From Phytophthora quininea (Eukaryota; Oomycota; Peronosporomycetes; Peronosporales; Peronosporaceae): a stretch of DNA of 31,603 bases. Of this stretch, positions 11,031 through 21,096 are shown piece by piece (position 1 is the stretch's first letter; each line of letters starts with the position of its first letter). The DNA lies in contig JAAVTG010000894.1 in the NCBI GenBank assembly GCA_011947345.1, positions 1 through 31,603 of the forward strand, read 5' to 3'. The notes under the pieces were generated by a model. The model ran no database searches and was not told where the DNA came from. It saw only the letters and a program-made list of their open reading frames with translations. A program made the position numbers and the translations under genes.

Positions 11031-11062
11031 TCACGTAATGAAATCGAAAGTACATTACGTGA
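11031..11062. repeat. Perfect 10-bp inverted repeat (hairpin)
   Basis: TCACGTAATG (11031-11040) and CATTACGTGA (11053-11062) are exact reverse complements separated by 12 bases. Each arm contains ACGTAAT/ATTACGT, close to a bZIP-type core. It could be a hairpin, a paired regulatory site upstream of copy C, or chance. Confidence 0.6.
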
Positions 11063-11155
11063 ATCTTATAGTAAAGCACTCGAGTTTTTGTGAAGTACAG
11101 TGGTAGCAGAAAATATTCCAATTGCAGTCGAAACATGTTATTGATGATTCTAAAC

Positions 11156-11184
11156 TAGCGCATGGGTTTGGGAACATCATCAGT
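11156..11184. repeat. Short dispersed repeat, member 2
   Basis: This matches 9351-9379 at about 26 of 29 positions in the same orientation. It may be a scrap of a further effector copy or of a shared mobile sequence. Confidence 0.5.
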
Positions 11185-11266
11185 CAACTGCAGATCATGT
11201 TGTACACTTCGAAATTGGTTCCGAAAGCCGTAGTGTATTATGGTTTAATTTACTATTACTCTCGCT

Positions 11267-11937
11267 CTAATTGCTCAGCGAGCCTTCTTGTTCAGCAGCT
11301 CCAAAGTTGTCGTAAAATAGCCGTGTTCTCCCCGTCAAACCATCAAGCTCCAGCACTTTCATGACGTAATCTTGTGGTCGCTTAGTCATACCAAATGCCA
11401 AGTTTGTTAAAAAAATATGGCTCGAAAAAGCACAAAATGGGCATCAAAGTTGTCCGGCTTAACAACGTACTCTGTCGTCATTGCGTTGTGGTCGAACATG
11501 TTGACGTAGGTCGCGTAGATCTTCAACTCATCCGTGTTCTTCATGAGCATCACTGGTATTTCTCAAGGCCGAGCAACGTCCAGACTTGGTGGGTAGAAAC
11601 GTCCTTGCTTAGCAGATTCTCTGGTGCGAAACTTCGCCAGGTATCTCTGGTAGAACTTGTAATTCTTGGCGTTCGTGAGCGTCTTTCCAGATTTGTTGTC
11701 CAACTTTAAACTTCTCTTGACTTTGTCGGGCGACCAGTATCGCTCGAACCAGTCGTCAATTTTCGCCCATTTCGCTGCCTCCTTAGCTTTCTTGGCAGCT
11801 CTCAGCTTCGCAGCAAGTGAAGATACAACAGAAGGTTGAACCTCTCTTCACCAACTGGATCGGTCGATTCTGCCACTACGACAGTCCTCAAGTAAAATGG
11901 CTACCACTATTAGCAGAAGCAAACGATGCTGAAACAT
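11267..11937 (-). pseudogene. RXLR-WY effector copy D (frame-broken)
   Basis: The ATG at 11937 starts a good signal peptide (MFQHRLLLLIVVAILL). No clean RXLR is left, but GEER can be read in a shifted frame near 11847. Then comes a WY core with KWAKIDDWFERY and NYKFYQRYL, WTLLGLEKY, the block ATYVNMFDHNA, and KRPQDYVMKVLEL, ending at the TAG at 11267. At least four frame changes are needed, plus an in-frame TAA after a T-run near 11405. Some shifts could be assembly indels like those elsewhere in the window, but the number suggests a real pseudogene. Confidence 0.75.
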
Positions 11938-12247
11938 TTCAAGTTTCATGGCTGGATAGAGAGAATTGAAAGCTGGCTCAAGATCAAGACTGCGTGCCAT
12001 TGCAAACGATTTGAAAGCTTCGCTCTTGTTTACGAGACGCTGATGATTGGGAACGAGAGCAGCAAGATGATGGAACGCATGTTCTCCGACTACTACAAGG
12101 CACGTCGAGACCATCTCATTGGGTTCCTTGACCGTACTACATTTTGGCCGTGGCGTCCAGATACCATTTGAAGTATGGAAAGTTGGCGTTTTCCGTGAGA
12201 TCCGCCCCGGTTCTCCCTGTTAGTCCTAGCGATGCTTTGACATATTC

Positions 12248-12841
12248 TTAGGGTCTTTTTGCCGCGGATCGAGCAGCCAGTTTCACAACAAACTCGGTTC
12301 GAGACTGTGGAGAATACGTCTCAATAAGGGTTGGACTTGGAAATTTCTTGGCTGCGATGGCCTTGTCGTCGAACATGTTGACATATTTGATATAGATCTC
12401 GATTTCCTCGGATTCCACCAGCCGTTTGGATGCCTTGAGCTTCTCGAGACCAAGTAGATTCCAGACGTTGAGGGTTGGAAGATCTCGCTTCGCCAACTCC
12501 TCCAGGCGTCCTTCAAACTTTACCAAAAAGCCGTGATAGTACTCGTAGTTCTTGGCCTTCTTCAGTTTTTTGCCGTACTTTTTCCCCAGCTTTAAATCTC
12601 GTCTCACCTGCTCCGGGGTCCGGTATCGCTCAAACCAGTCGTCGACTTGGTCCCACTTGGCTTTCTTGGTAGCTCTCGCTTTTGCGGTAAAATATGATAA
12701 AACAGGGATGTTTACCCTCTCTTCCGAGCTGCAGCCAATGCCGAGCCTCAAACTTCGTCCATTTTCAGTCGCCGAAGCCGCAGCAGTAGTGGCGATGCAG
12801 GCGAGACAAATAACAGGTAGTGCAATGTCATGCCAAAACAT
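12248..12841 (-). CDS. RXLR-dEER effector with WY domain (copy E)
   Basis: This is a secreted host-targeted effector of the oomycete RXLR class, 197 residues to the first stop. Residues 1-24 form a signal peptide. RSLR is at 29-32 and EER at 40-42, which is the canonical spacing. The rest is helical and Lys-rich, with a WY-type core (DDWFERY near 70, NYEYYHGF near 100) and the family block EIYIKYVNMFDDKA. RXLR leaders are associated with delivery into plant cells; the target of this one is unknown. The stop at 12248 is a TAA inside the conserved KRP..YVKASLGL block. The same frame then stays open for 36 more codons of family-like sequence to a TAG at 12137. The encoded protein is therefore either truncated relative to its family or affected by a base error. 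It is the only near-intact copy in the island. Confidence 0.88.
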   Translation of the reverse strand: MFWHDIALPVICLACIATTAAASATENGRSLRLGIGCSSEERVNIPVLSYFTAKARATKKAKWDQVDDWFERYRTPEQVRRDLKLGKKYGKKLKKAKNYEYYHGFLVKFEGRLEELAKRDLPTLNVWNLLGLEKLKASKRLVESEEIEIYIKYVNMFDDKAIAAKKFPSPTLIETYSPQSRTEFVVKLAARSAAKRP

Positions 12842-12848
12842 CGTAGGC

Positions 12849-12857
12849 GAGGAATGA
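12849..12857 (-). promoter_or_regulatory. Candidate oomycete Inr element of effector E
   Basis: The minus strand reads TCATTCCTC, matching the oomycete initiator core (CATTYYNC), just upstream of the effector ATG at 12841. It would give a very short 5' leader. This is a motif match only. Confidence 0.4.
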
Positions 12858-13062
12858 AGACCAAGCGGGTGGCGAATTGAGAACTGGTGGTATCGACCAG
12901 GAAATATGTTATCTGAAAAGAAAGATGACGAGAAGCATCAACAGTTGATACTAAAGCTAGATGGGGACACGCAATCAACGTGTTATTGAATACGAAAGCA
13001 ATGCTGCGGTAGTTGCGATGAGCATAGTGGCGACGGGCATATAACGACAACAACTGTAACAA

Positions 13063-13671
13063 TCACTCCTTGTCCACCAGCACGGCCTCCAGCGTCGAGC
13101 TGTGGTCGTTGACGAGCTCGCTGTTATCGAAGAGGTGCGTCACGATCTGCTCGATCTCGTCGGCCGACCTGCCGTACTTGATGAGCGTCAGCACGAAGTC
13201 GTGACGCGCTTTGCCGAGCAGCGCGTTGCTGGTCTGCGTCTGGTTGACTGCAACTGGTGCAGCGTTGCGAGGCTCGAGGATCCTCCAGGCCTCCCAGCCT
13301 AGTCGGTTCTCGTTGGCACACTTGACGACGTTGTTGCCGTCGCACTGCAGCACGTTGCCAGTGTGGCAGGACACGAAGAAGAGCGAGCACTGGGCGTCGG
13401 TCTCCATCGTGAAGAGCTCCCAGTCGCCAGTCTTCTTGGCCTCGAAGACGCAGCAGCCGCTGGCCAGGACGTTGAGGAAGCGCCCGTTGCGGACCGACTG
13501 GATGGCCACTTTGTCGCTGCGGACGCGACGCAGCACGAGCTGCTCGTAGAAATCGCGCGTGTCTCCAAGACACATAGCCTTGTTGGAACCGAGCGGGTTC
13601 TGCAGGTTGGTGCGCTTGAACAGCGAGTGCAGAATCACCGGCGTGTCGAAAGGGATTTCAGACAGATCCAT
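13063..13671 (-). CDS. Fascin-like beta-trefoil protein (F1)
   Basis: This is a protein of about 202 residues with a fascin/actin-crosslinking-like beta-trefoil. The visible repeat pattern is DKVAIQSVRNGRFLNV, then GDWELFTME, then GNVLQCDGNNVVKC...WEAWRILEP, as in fascin-fold modules. A C-terminal helical piece (RHDFVLTLIKYGRSADEIEQIV) ends in VLVDKE. The frame is open upstream to 13758, but I chose the ATG at 13671. The two relatives also start at an equivalent MDL/MSL, and the DNA above it looks like the last exon of the membrane-protein copy TM1 in another frame. Actin binding is not shown, since fascin-fold domains also occur in lectin-like and other proteins. Copies F2 and F3 in this window are broken. 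Confidence 0.75.
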   Translation of the reverse strand: MDLSEIPFDTPVILHSLFKRTNLQNPLGSNKAMCLGDTRDFYEQLVLRRVRSDKVAIQSVRNGRFLNVLASGCCVFEAKKTGDWELFTMETDAQCSLFFVSCHTGNVLQCDGNNVVKCANENRLGWEAWRILEPRNAAPVAVNQTQTSNALLGKARHDFVLTLIKYGRSADEIEQIVTHLFDNSELVNDHSSTLEAVLVDKE

Positions 13672-13709
13672 TGGGCGTGAGGTGCTTGGCTTGAGGGAGA
13701 ATTCGGAAG

Positions 13710-15106
13710 TGAGCTGGGTTGAAACGACGTAGAAAGAAGTTGAGGCTAAAGTCGGCACCTGCGGAAAACATATTGTAAATATCTTGCGGAAAGAAGAGTT
13801 TTTGCTATACCGAGATCCGCTTGATGTAGATGAAGAGGATCGAAAGCCTGGTCTGGATAAGGCCGCCTTAATTTTCCAACACGAACGCCAGTTGGCTCAG
13901 GGATAGAAACCCCAACGTACGCATCAGCATGGCGATGGTGATAGCGGGTGAGATGAAGCCACACCATCACGTTCACACTGCTGGGCAAGATAAGACTTCT
14001 CGACATGTCGGGGTGGAAAACGACGGCGCGGTACAAACCTAGAAACATAAGATTTCCGCAGCACATTTCGCGAGCTAACCCACGCCTCAATTCTTGCTCG
14101 CCAAACAGACCCCGAAGTACTGGTAAACCGTGTCTTTGGCCGCGTTCTTAGATTCTTTTTAGCTGCCGTCAACCGCATCGCCACCTGAACGAAGTTTTCT
14201 TTAGCGATAGCGTGTCCCGTGGGATCATCTTCATCAGAATGTCCAAGTCGTGAAGAATCGCCAAGACGTCTAACATGGACAGCCAAAAGTGAATCATGTC
14301 TACAGTCATGATAGTAGCGGTAGAAACCCAAGACGAAGCACTCTGGAGTGCGCTAGAAATATACAATGCATTGAAAACCTCGACATTGAAGATGACCGCT
14401 TCCGGCTTCAGGTCATTGTGGTCTGTGAGCGCTCGGCTGATCAAGTCTTAACAATAATTTTGATAACTGGCAGCACCCAATGACAAATACGGCTTGATCG
14501 ACGCCGTTGAACGATTTAAACCCGAAAATGTAGACTGGATAAGCGCCAACTAGCAATTCAGGACAGTCATTTGCTGATCCATCTCTTTCTGGACTGCAGG
14601 GTCCGTTTTCAAGGCCGCACCCCAGAAAATGGCAAAGCATATGCCAAAAACAACCACCGAAGGTGGGGAAGCGAGTAGCATACTAAATGGTACAGGGAAT
14701 ACGGTTGCAGAAGCAACAGCACAAAGTGTTAGCGACGCTGCAGTTCCAGACAAAAGTCCAACGCATATGTTTTGCCACGACTTGACCGTCAGCATTGGAA
14801 TATTCTGACCCATTTGGTAAACCATGGCGCTGACCATGATCCACGCTATAACCCCATCTCGAAGTACGAAGACCCAGTTCTTATCGATCCCTTCTTCAGG
14901 CGGTGCCAGAGGCACTGCTTCGATCAAAACTGCTAGCATTGAGAGACGGCATTGGCGTTAGAAGACATATTGTCAGGAGTGGGGAGCTCGTCAGTGTGCC
15001 TGTAAACAATTGTGGTTGTTAAAGCGGAGTATTGACAATGAAATTCCACTTGCATGGAAAGCCATGCTGTCCAGAGCCAAAGAAGTCCACGTCGAAGCCG
15101 CCGCAT
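13710..15106 (-). pseudogene. Multi-pass membrane protein family, copy TM1 (decayed)
   Basis: This relic of the TM2/TM3 family reads from ATG 15106 (LLWLWTAWLSMQVEF, matching WKAWMAVQVEF of TM2). It passes through APPEEGIDKNWVF, VFPVPFSMLLASPP and LKPEAVIFNVEVFNALY to SQLAFVLEN. An in-frame TAA follows the last block, at a site that is open in TM2 and TM3. At least three frame changes are needed. A 52-nt intron (13759-13810, GTATAG...CGCAG) and a last exon starting ADFSLNF correspond to the last intron and exon of TM3 (ADFSFKF). It lies directly upstream of F1 and may overlap its start. Confidence 0.75.
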
Positions 15107-15351
15107 GCTGAAAGAATAGTGAATAAAATACTCGTCGGCATTTAGCTAGAAGCCAAAATATCTGCAACTGAAACCCGAAAGCCATTATTGTCGTGCACAA
15201 CCTGGAGAATGGAAATTGGTAGGGCGTCTCGGCCACGTTAACTATCGCCTCTTCAAAAACAAACCCTTGTCTCAAAAGTCGAAGCGAACAAGAGGCACCC
15301 CTCTACGAGAACCACATCAAAGTAGCTGATAATCTCCGTCTTAATGGCATT

Positions 15352-17090
15352 TTAAGGTTTTGATAGCCATCGGTACTTGAAGCTGAAGTCGGTTCCTGAA
15401 GCAACATCAAAAGAAAGTAACGGGGCGATAAGAACTTAAGCATCACTTAAGACAACTCGACAACTCACCTAACGAGTGAAACCTGCATCACATAGACAAA
15501 TACGATGAGCAATTTGACCTGAATCTTTTCCGCTTGCTTATCTAGCACAAACGCCAGCTGCCGTGGCAACGAAATTCCCAAAACACGCTTTATCACGAGT
15601 ACTGACACAGTAAATGAGCAAAACTCGAGCGACGCATACATGAGCACACTCAGGATTGAGGCTGATAGACGGGCACTCGAAAGATCGGCCAACGAAGGGT
15701 AATACGCCTTGTTGTGCATGTGGAACAGAACAATGCGGTGTAGACCTGCGCATATATTTGTTAGTTGCCGATCTGAAGTCGAGTTCATAGAAATACAAAG
15801 ACTTACAGTGAATTATTGGCAGCACCACCTCGACATACTCGACCAGAATCATATACTCTGTGAAATAGAGTACGCGTGTCGTCCTACTGATAAAACGTGC
15901 TCGCTCTGCTCGAGAAAATATTGTTTCAAGGGTTGTCGGTCCTGACGTTGTTGTCTGTAGTTGTTGGTATTGCATGGGGACGACTTGCGTGAGTTGGAAT
16001 CCCGCGCTTTTGTTCTTTCGACCAAAACGGAATGGATACTTCCTTGAAGTTGGCTTCACGCGACGCTGTACGTTCGTCAAAATACCTTCAGTAGTCACAG
16101 AAACACGTTTCTTATGATGCAGCTTCAGTTTGGTATCGATTGCAACAAGCTTCAAGGCGATCTGCACCAAATTTTCTTTCGCCTCGGGCAGTTCAGGTGG
16201 GATTCTCTCCATTAACACTTTCACTTCATGGTAAATCTCCTTCATATCCAAGAAGGAAACCCACAAATGCATCAAATCTATCGCCATGATGATGCCAGTC
16301 GCTGTCCACGACGTTGAATTTTGCAATGCATTCGCAACGTAAAGGGAATGGAAAATCTCGACAATAAAAATGACAGTCTCGGGTCGCTGGTCGTTATGTC
16401 CTGCGAGAGCGTAGCTGATACAGTTCTTAGCCGATATTTTCATGATGGGCAGCACCAGAACAAATAGTGCCTGACCAACTCCAGTCAGCGATCGGTATCC
16501 GGAGATGTAGAGTGGATATATGAACGTCAGCATGGCTTGGCAGTGTTGCACCATCAATTGGCTTTTGATGTCCTCCCATAACGATGGATCTGCTCTCCAT
16601 CGAGATCCCCACATGTGGTAAAAGAATCCACATACAACCGTCAGATTCAGCGGCGCACCAGCAAGAAAACCAAATGGTAGTGGGAACACCGCCGAGAAGG
16701 CAGAGACCATGAAGACAGCACCGATTCCTGTCGTTCCGCCCACAATTGAAATGATGGCAGTCTGCCTAAGAGTTAGTTTCAGCCGAGGCGCGCCCTGGCT
16801 CATTTGAATCAATAATGAAAAATCTATGAAAACAATCATGATCCAGGATCGCAGGAAAAGACCCAGTTCGCATAGACTCCAGCTTCTGGTGGTGCCAGTG
16901 GCGCCGCTTCGTTCAGCAATGCCAACGCGAGACATGGCAATGGAGTCAGCAAGCACACTTGAGCAAGTCGACTGCTGGAGATACTGTCTGTGTAGCTGTC
17001 AAGCTGTCGCAGTCGATCTACAGAATACCGGCCTTGGAATTCAACTTGTACAGCCATCCATGCCTTCCACAACTTCTGGGGCCACTTCAT
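15352..17090 (-). CDS. Oomycete multi-pass membrane protein, copy TM2
   Basis: I do not recognise a named family. The protein is about 535 residues with about nine to ten hydrophobic segments. It opens with MKWPQKLWKAWMAVQVEFQGRYS, then a first TM segment and the block APPEAGVYANWVF. Downstream landmarks are VFPLPFGFLAGAPL, FIYPLYISGYRSLTG, NDQRPETVIFIVEIFHSLYV, an AKENLVQIALKL helix before a basic cytosolic loop (about residues 290-360), and YFTEYMILVEYVEVVLPII. Introns are 15746-15806 (61 nt, GTAAGT...GCAG) and probably 15396-15468 (73 nt, GTGAGT...TCAG), giving a short last exon that ends FSFKYRWLSKP. The frame break at the A-run 16856-16859 is fixed by one base. The second splice also needs one base for phase. 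The protein may be a transporter, channel or sensor; nothing visible decides. Confidence 0.75.
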
Positions 17091-17266
17091 GGAAGTCTAA
17101 GCGTGAGTGGGCGCTACTTTTAGCTAACTGCGCAGATGACGAGCCCGCGCAAATAGTGCAAAAACAATCGGATACGCCAGTGCCCACGTCGTAACAAGAA
17201 CAAAGTATGATCACATCACGCACGTGATCAATCTACAGTACTGACACTCCAAGAGTTGTAACAACT

Positions 17267-20200
17267 TCATTTGCCAACCAACGACCGCCGAAAAGCTGCG
17301 ATGCCGTCTTGGAGTTCTTCATCGTCTTCCTCATCGTCATCGTCGTCGCTTTCGCCATCATCAGACGAGTGCTCAGCAGGTGTGGAAAGCGGTGGAAGGT
17401 CGACTCGCATGGCTCGTGTGTCCGGCTGCAGTCGATGCAGCCGCGAGGCCAATGCGTTATTAATTTTTTGACTGTATCCATTTGGTCCCTCGATTCGTTG
17501 AGCGAGTCGGTGAGCTGATGGATCGTGCGCTGTAACTCGAGGTTCTGTGCTGCAAGTCCCCGCGCACCCTTTTCCTTATCGCTCAAGCCGTTGACCACAC
17601 TCTTCAGCTTGTCCATTTCATCCGTTTTCCTTTTAGCATCTGCTTTCACCAATGCAAGCTCGGTTTCGAGGGCACCGCGCTCCTCAAGTTGCTCTCCGAT
17701 TGTGTTGAGCGATAAATCCTTGCTTGCTCGTACAATCCTGCGGAGCTCGTTCGACAGCTCGTTCGACTTCGCGCGCAACGTGTTACGCTCAGCGACCAAA
17801 GCTACTTGCTCCTCTTGGAGCCTGGCAATTTGGACTTGCTGGACTTTAATCTGCTGCTGCAGGTCATTGGCGCTCACAGTAGCAACGTTGCCCGACCAGA
17901 CATCCCGTTGAAAGCCTGAAGATGACAATCCAACCGAATCAGTACTGGTAGCTCCATCCAAAAATTGATCCTCTGTCTGCACTCCCTGTTCTTGCATCTC
18001 CGATGCGGTGCTTAGCGCTTGCTGCAACTCGTCGCGACACAAGGCATGCTTTCGTTCTTCAGCCTCCAGTTTCATACGCAAATTTTGAATTTCGCGCGCT
18101 TGCGTACTGCATTGCCCCGGGAACTTTTCGAGCTGACGAATCTTCAGTTGCTGAAGTTCGATGCGGTTGTCCTTCACCTCCAAGGACGCTTCGAGGAGCT
18201 TCTTCTCCTGCTCGGTGGACTTTAAAAGGCTAGACAACGAAGCCATTTTATTCCTCAGCGTCGCGATTTCCTTGTCCTGGGCAGCGATTCGGCCTTCCAC
18301 AAAGCCATCGCTAGCAGCGATGCTGTTGGCACTTAACCCTTTAAAGCCGTTCTTGCTAGCTTTGAGCGCTGCTTTCGGAGGGGTTGCAGCTGGGGTTGTC
18401 GGGCTGGAGTCTGGGCCATTGCCTTCTGAGGAATCTAGTTCCAGGCCAACTAAATCACTAAAACGCACAGAGCTCATCGATCCTTCGCTTTGCAAACGAC
18501 CTAGGCCGGTTTTCCTGGCCTCGGGGACACGACTGCTTGTGAAGATGGCGTAGTTGCCGTTGTAGGAGATCCAGCAGTGCTAGCAGTAGCGACGGAATGG
18601 TTAGCTGGGGACAAAGCCCCAAACGAAGAACTAACTACGCCAGCAAGTGACGGGGCGGTTGAGGTGTCAGCTGCGAACGCAGGATCCATGAACAAGCTCC
18701 TCTCATCGCTCTGAGCTTGACCTTCTTGGTCTGGCGTAAGAACACGAGCCCGGAATTTCCGAATTAGAAGAGTGAGAATGTCGCGATGCTGGCGATTTTG
18801 GGCAACCAAGAAGAAGCACGAGAGAGAACCAAACTGCACCTGGCGGTTCTTCAGGTCGCATATGTCTCCCTCGCGATTGCCCAAGAAGCCGCCAAATTCT
18901 TGCACCTTCAGCGTAAAGCGCAACTGGTCCGCCGGGTCGAGTAGTATTTGCAAGAACGGACTGTACTCAGCCTTGACCACTACACCACCTTCGTCCTCGT
19001 CCTCCGAAATTTTAACGAGAGCGACACAGTCAGCAGAGATCTTTATCTGGAAGCTATCGTGCTCGTTGCTCGCCAAAGTCGCAGAGAACGATCCCGCCCC
19101 AGCTTCTAGCAGCACATCCACCATGTTGCCAACCGCTGGATCCAGTACCAGAGGCTGAGGCATCTCCACCACGCGCTTGAATTGCGGAAAGCGAAGCGAT
19201 TCACATTGTAGAGATAGAACTGCACCTACGTCATCCACTGACGGAAAATAAGGACAGCGGTTCACGTGTTTTATCAGCTGTATGTCATTGTCCGGCGGGA
19301 ACGTCCGGTACCATGTGAGCGCAAACTCGTGAACATCTTCGTCCAAAACACCCACAAACCGGCCACCTGTTGTGACTGCTACGAGTGGCGTTGAATGCTG
19401 CACGTCTTCTGGCTTTGCATCTGCCGAAGTCTTGCGACGACGTCCTCCAGACGAGGAATTGTGCGGTTTGATCGCTAGGTTTTCCATCCATCCTTTGACT
19501 ACTGACTTGTCTTCCTCTGGTCTGGAAGACTTGTTGCCCATGATTCGGAACAAGCTCTTTACTCCATCGCTTCCTGTGTTTCGCACTTTGTCCAGTGAGA
19601 CGCCAAACTTTCCTGTGTTTTTCTCTGACGTTGTCGAGGTGGTCGATGGCGAGCGCGGAACTCCGCCACCGTTCAGCGACCCACTGCTCTTTTGGTCGAA
19701 TGATCCCGACCGGCTCATTTTCCCAGCTTGGACGACCAGTTACTCGACGGAGACGTTGGTGGTAAAGGACTGCTCGAATATTTTCTTTCCGGCGAATGAG
19801 TTTGTTGTTGCTGACGGTGTTGTTTGTCGTGCTCTTCTCGATTAGACTGGAAGCAGTGAAAGGTCAGCGTGAGTGGGAACGTGGCCTCCTTGGCTGTTGT
19901 AATGATGTCGGCGAACTCCATCTTCGCCACCGATACTTTATTAATCAATACCAGTTCGTCATTAGGGAAAATCCGTCCGGAAGCTTCTGCATCGGCCATA
20001 CTCCCATCGGGTTTCCTCCGAAAGCCCTTCACTTTCGCTCCAGTGCCATCGTCTCGTGAGAACAAGTCCATAAACAAAGGCCCGGGCGTCGGGTAGACCA
20101 CCTCTACTGTCTGCATCGCTCCTTTGGGCGATTTGGCCTTGGCAAAGTCCGAGATTCCGGACAGCAAGTTGTCCATGAACCCCGTCGTCTTCACTGAGAT

Positions 20201-20613
20201 GGGTAGCAACGGACCCGCTCCTTCCTTCTCTCCATTGATCCGTAGAGCGGACTCAGAGTGAGCAGGGCTGGCTAAATACGGGACAGCTGCAGGTTTCAGC
20301 GGAGAAGCTGCATGGTGCTCTGCTCGTAAGTTACTGTCCGATTGGGTTCGTCTGCGCGGATCCCAGAAGCCCGGGAAGGACTGCCCAGGGTAGATTCGTC
20401 TTGGCGATAGACTGGGACCACTACTGGAGACACTGGGAGCGTGAGAGCCTTCGGCCGTCCACTGGGAACTTGATAGCTAGGATCGTCTTGAGAAGCCGGC
20501 GATAACTCCGCTTGTAGGGAGTTGTCGGAGGCTGCGGGTACACTGTCGTCTGCACCGTTCATCTGCGCGTCTAAAGATGCTGCTTGGGCGTCTGATGAGC
20601 CGTTGTGGGCCAT
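17267..20613 (-). CDS. PDZ-like / coiled-coil scaffold protein with acidic tail
   Basis: Four consecutive ORFs (20.7-20.3, 20.2-19.7, 19.7-18.5 and 18.5-17.2 kb) read as one protein of about 1,110 residues. Order: a Ser/Pro-rich disordered start; a PDZ-like domain (about 19.87-20.12 kb, GPLFMDL as binding loop and NDELVLINKVSV as the usual strand); a basic Ser-rich linker; a mixed beta domain (about 18.75-19.4 kb, starting FALTWYRTFPP) that I do not recognise; a Ser/Thr/Ala linker; and a long coiled coil (about 17.47-18.3 kb). The C-terminus is very acidic (DDDDDEEDDEE) and ends SLVGK. Junctions fall at short runs: near 20315, the T-runs 19718-19721 and 18510-18513, and the T-run 17464-17469. 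One added base joins each pair. An ATG at 20715 would add a hydrophobic stretch; I prefer 20613. It is likely a membrane- or cytoskeleton-associated scaffold, which is inference only. Confidence 0.7.
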
Positions 20614-21096
20614 GCTACCTGCCGCCGCAGCAACGAAGAGTGGCAAGCTGAAGGTAAAGTGGATTTTACAAGACGTTGATTGGCGGAATATCCATATCAG
20701 GAAAAAGTTACCCAAGAATGTTGTGTGCGCACTCTTACATCGACTTCATACATGGATTTACTTTCTTTTACCTAAGCAATCCGTATGCGGCCAGGCTATG
20801 ACAATTCCTTGCCAATTCGACAGCATTCAAACTTGTTGCGATACAATTCGAATTCATAAAGAAGGCCAACTCGAATAAAGACTCTGCAGCGTAGTACAAT
20901 GTCTGAAACGGGGTGTCCAAGAAGAGATCTGCTACGTGAACAAGTCGTTGGGCTCGGAGGGGTATCCGGAACGCAGCTCACCAAGCATGCCAACTATCGC
21001 TTCTTTCGGAAATGTCTGGTCGGAAGCTTTGTCAGGAGCATTGTGCTTACTCCACTCGTCGGACTTGCTGCTGTTAGTTCCCAACACACAAATTAC
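20614..21096. other. Intergenic region between scaffold gene and TM3
   Basis: About 480 bases hold the presumed promoter of the minus-strand scaffold gene and the 3' flank of TM3. I see no convincing gene, RNA or repeat. Short ORFs on both strands lack any family resemblance. Confidence 0.5.

Larger units (their letters stand above)
10938..11266. other. Spacer between effector copies C and D
   Basis: No gene is supported here. The region holds a perfect 10-bp inverted repeat (11031-11062) and the second copy of the short dispersed repeat (11156-11184). It includes what would have been the upstream region of copy C. Confidence 0.5.

Noticed and set aside
13671..13758. N-terminal extension of the fascin-like F1 ORF
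   Set aside because: The extension begins at a non-ATG codon, is absent from F2 and F3, and overlaps the TM1 last exon (ADFSLNF) in another frame.
17271..17911. Plus-strand ORFs with Ser-rich products opposite the coiled-coil gene
   Set aside because: They are antisense shadows of Asp/Glu and Leu-rich codons in the scaffold gene and have no family resemblance.
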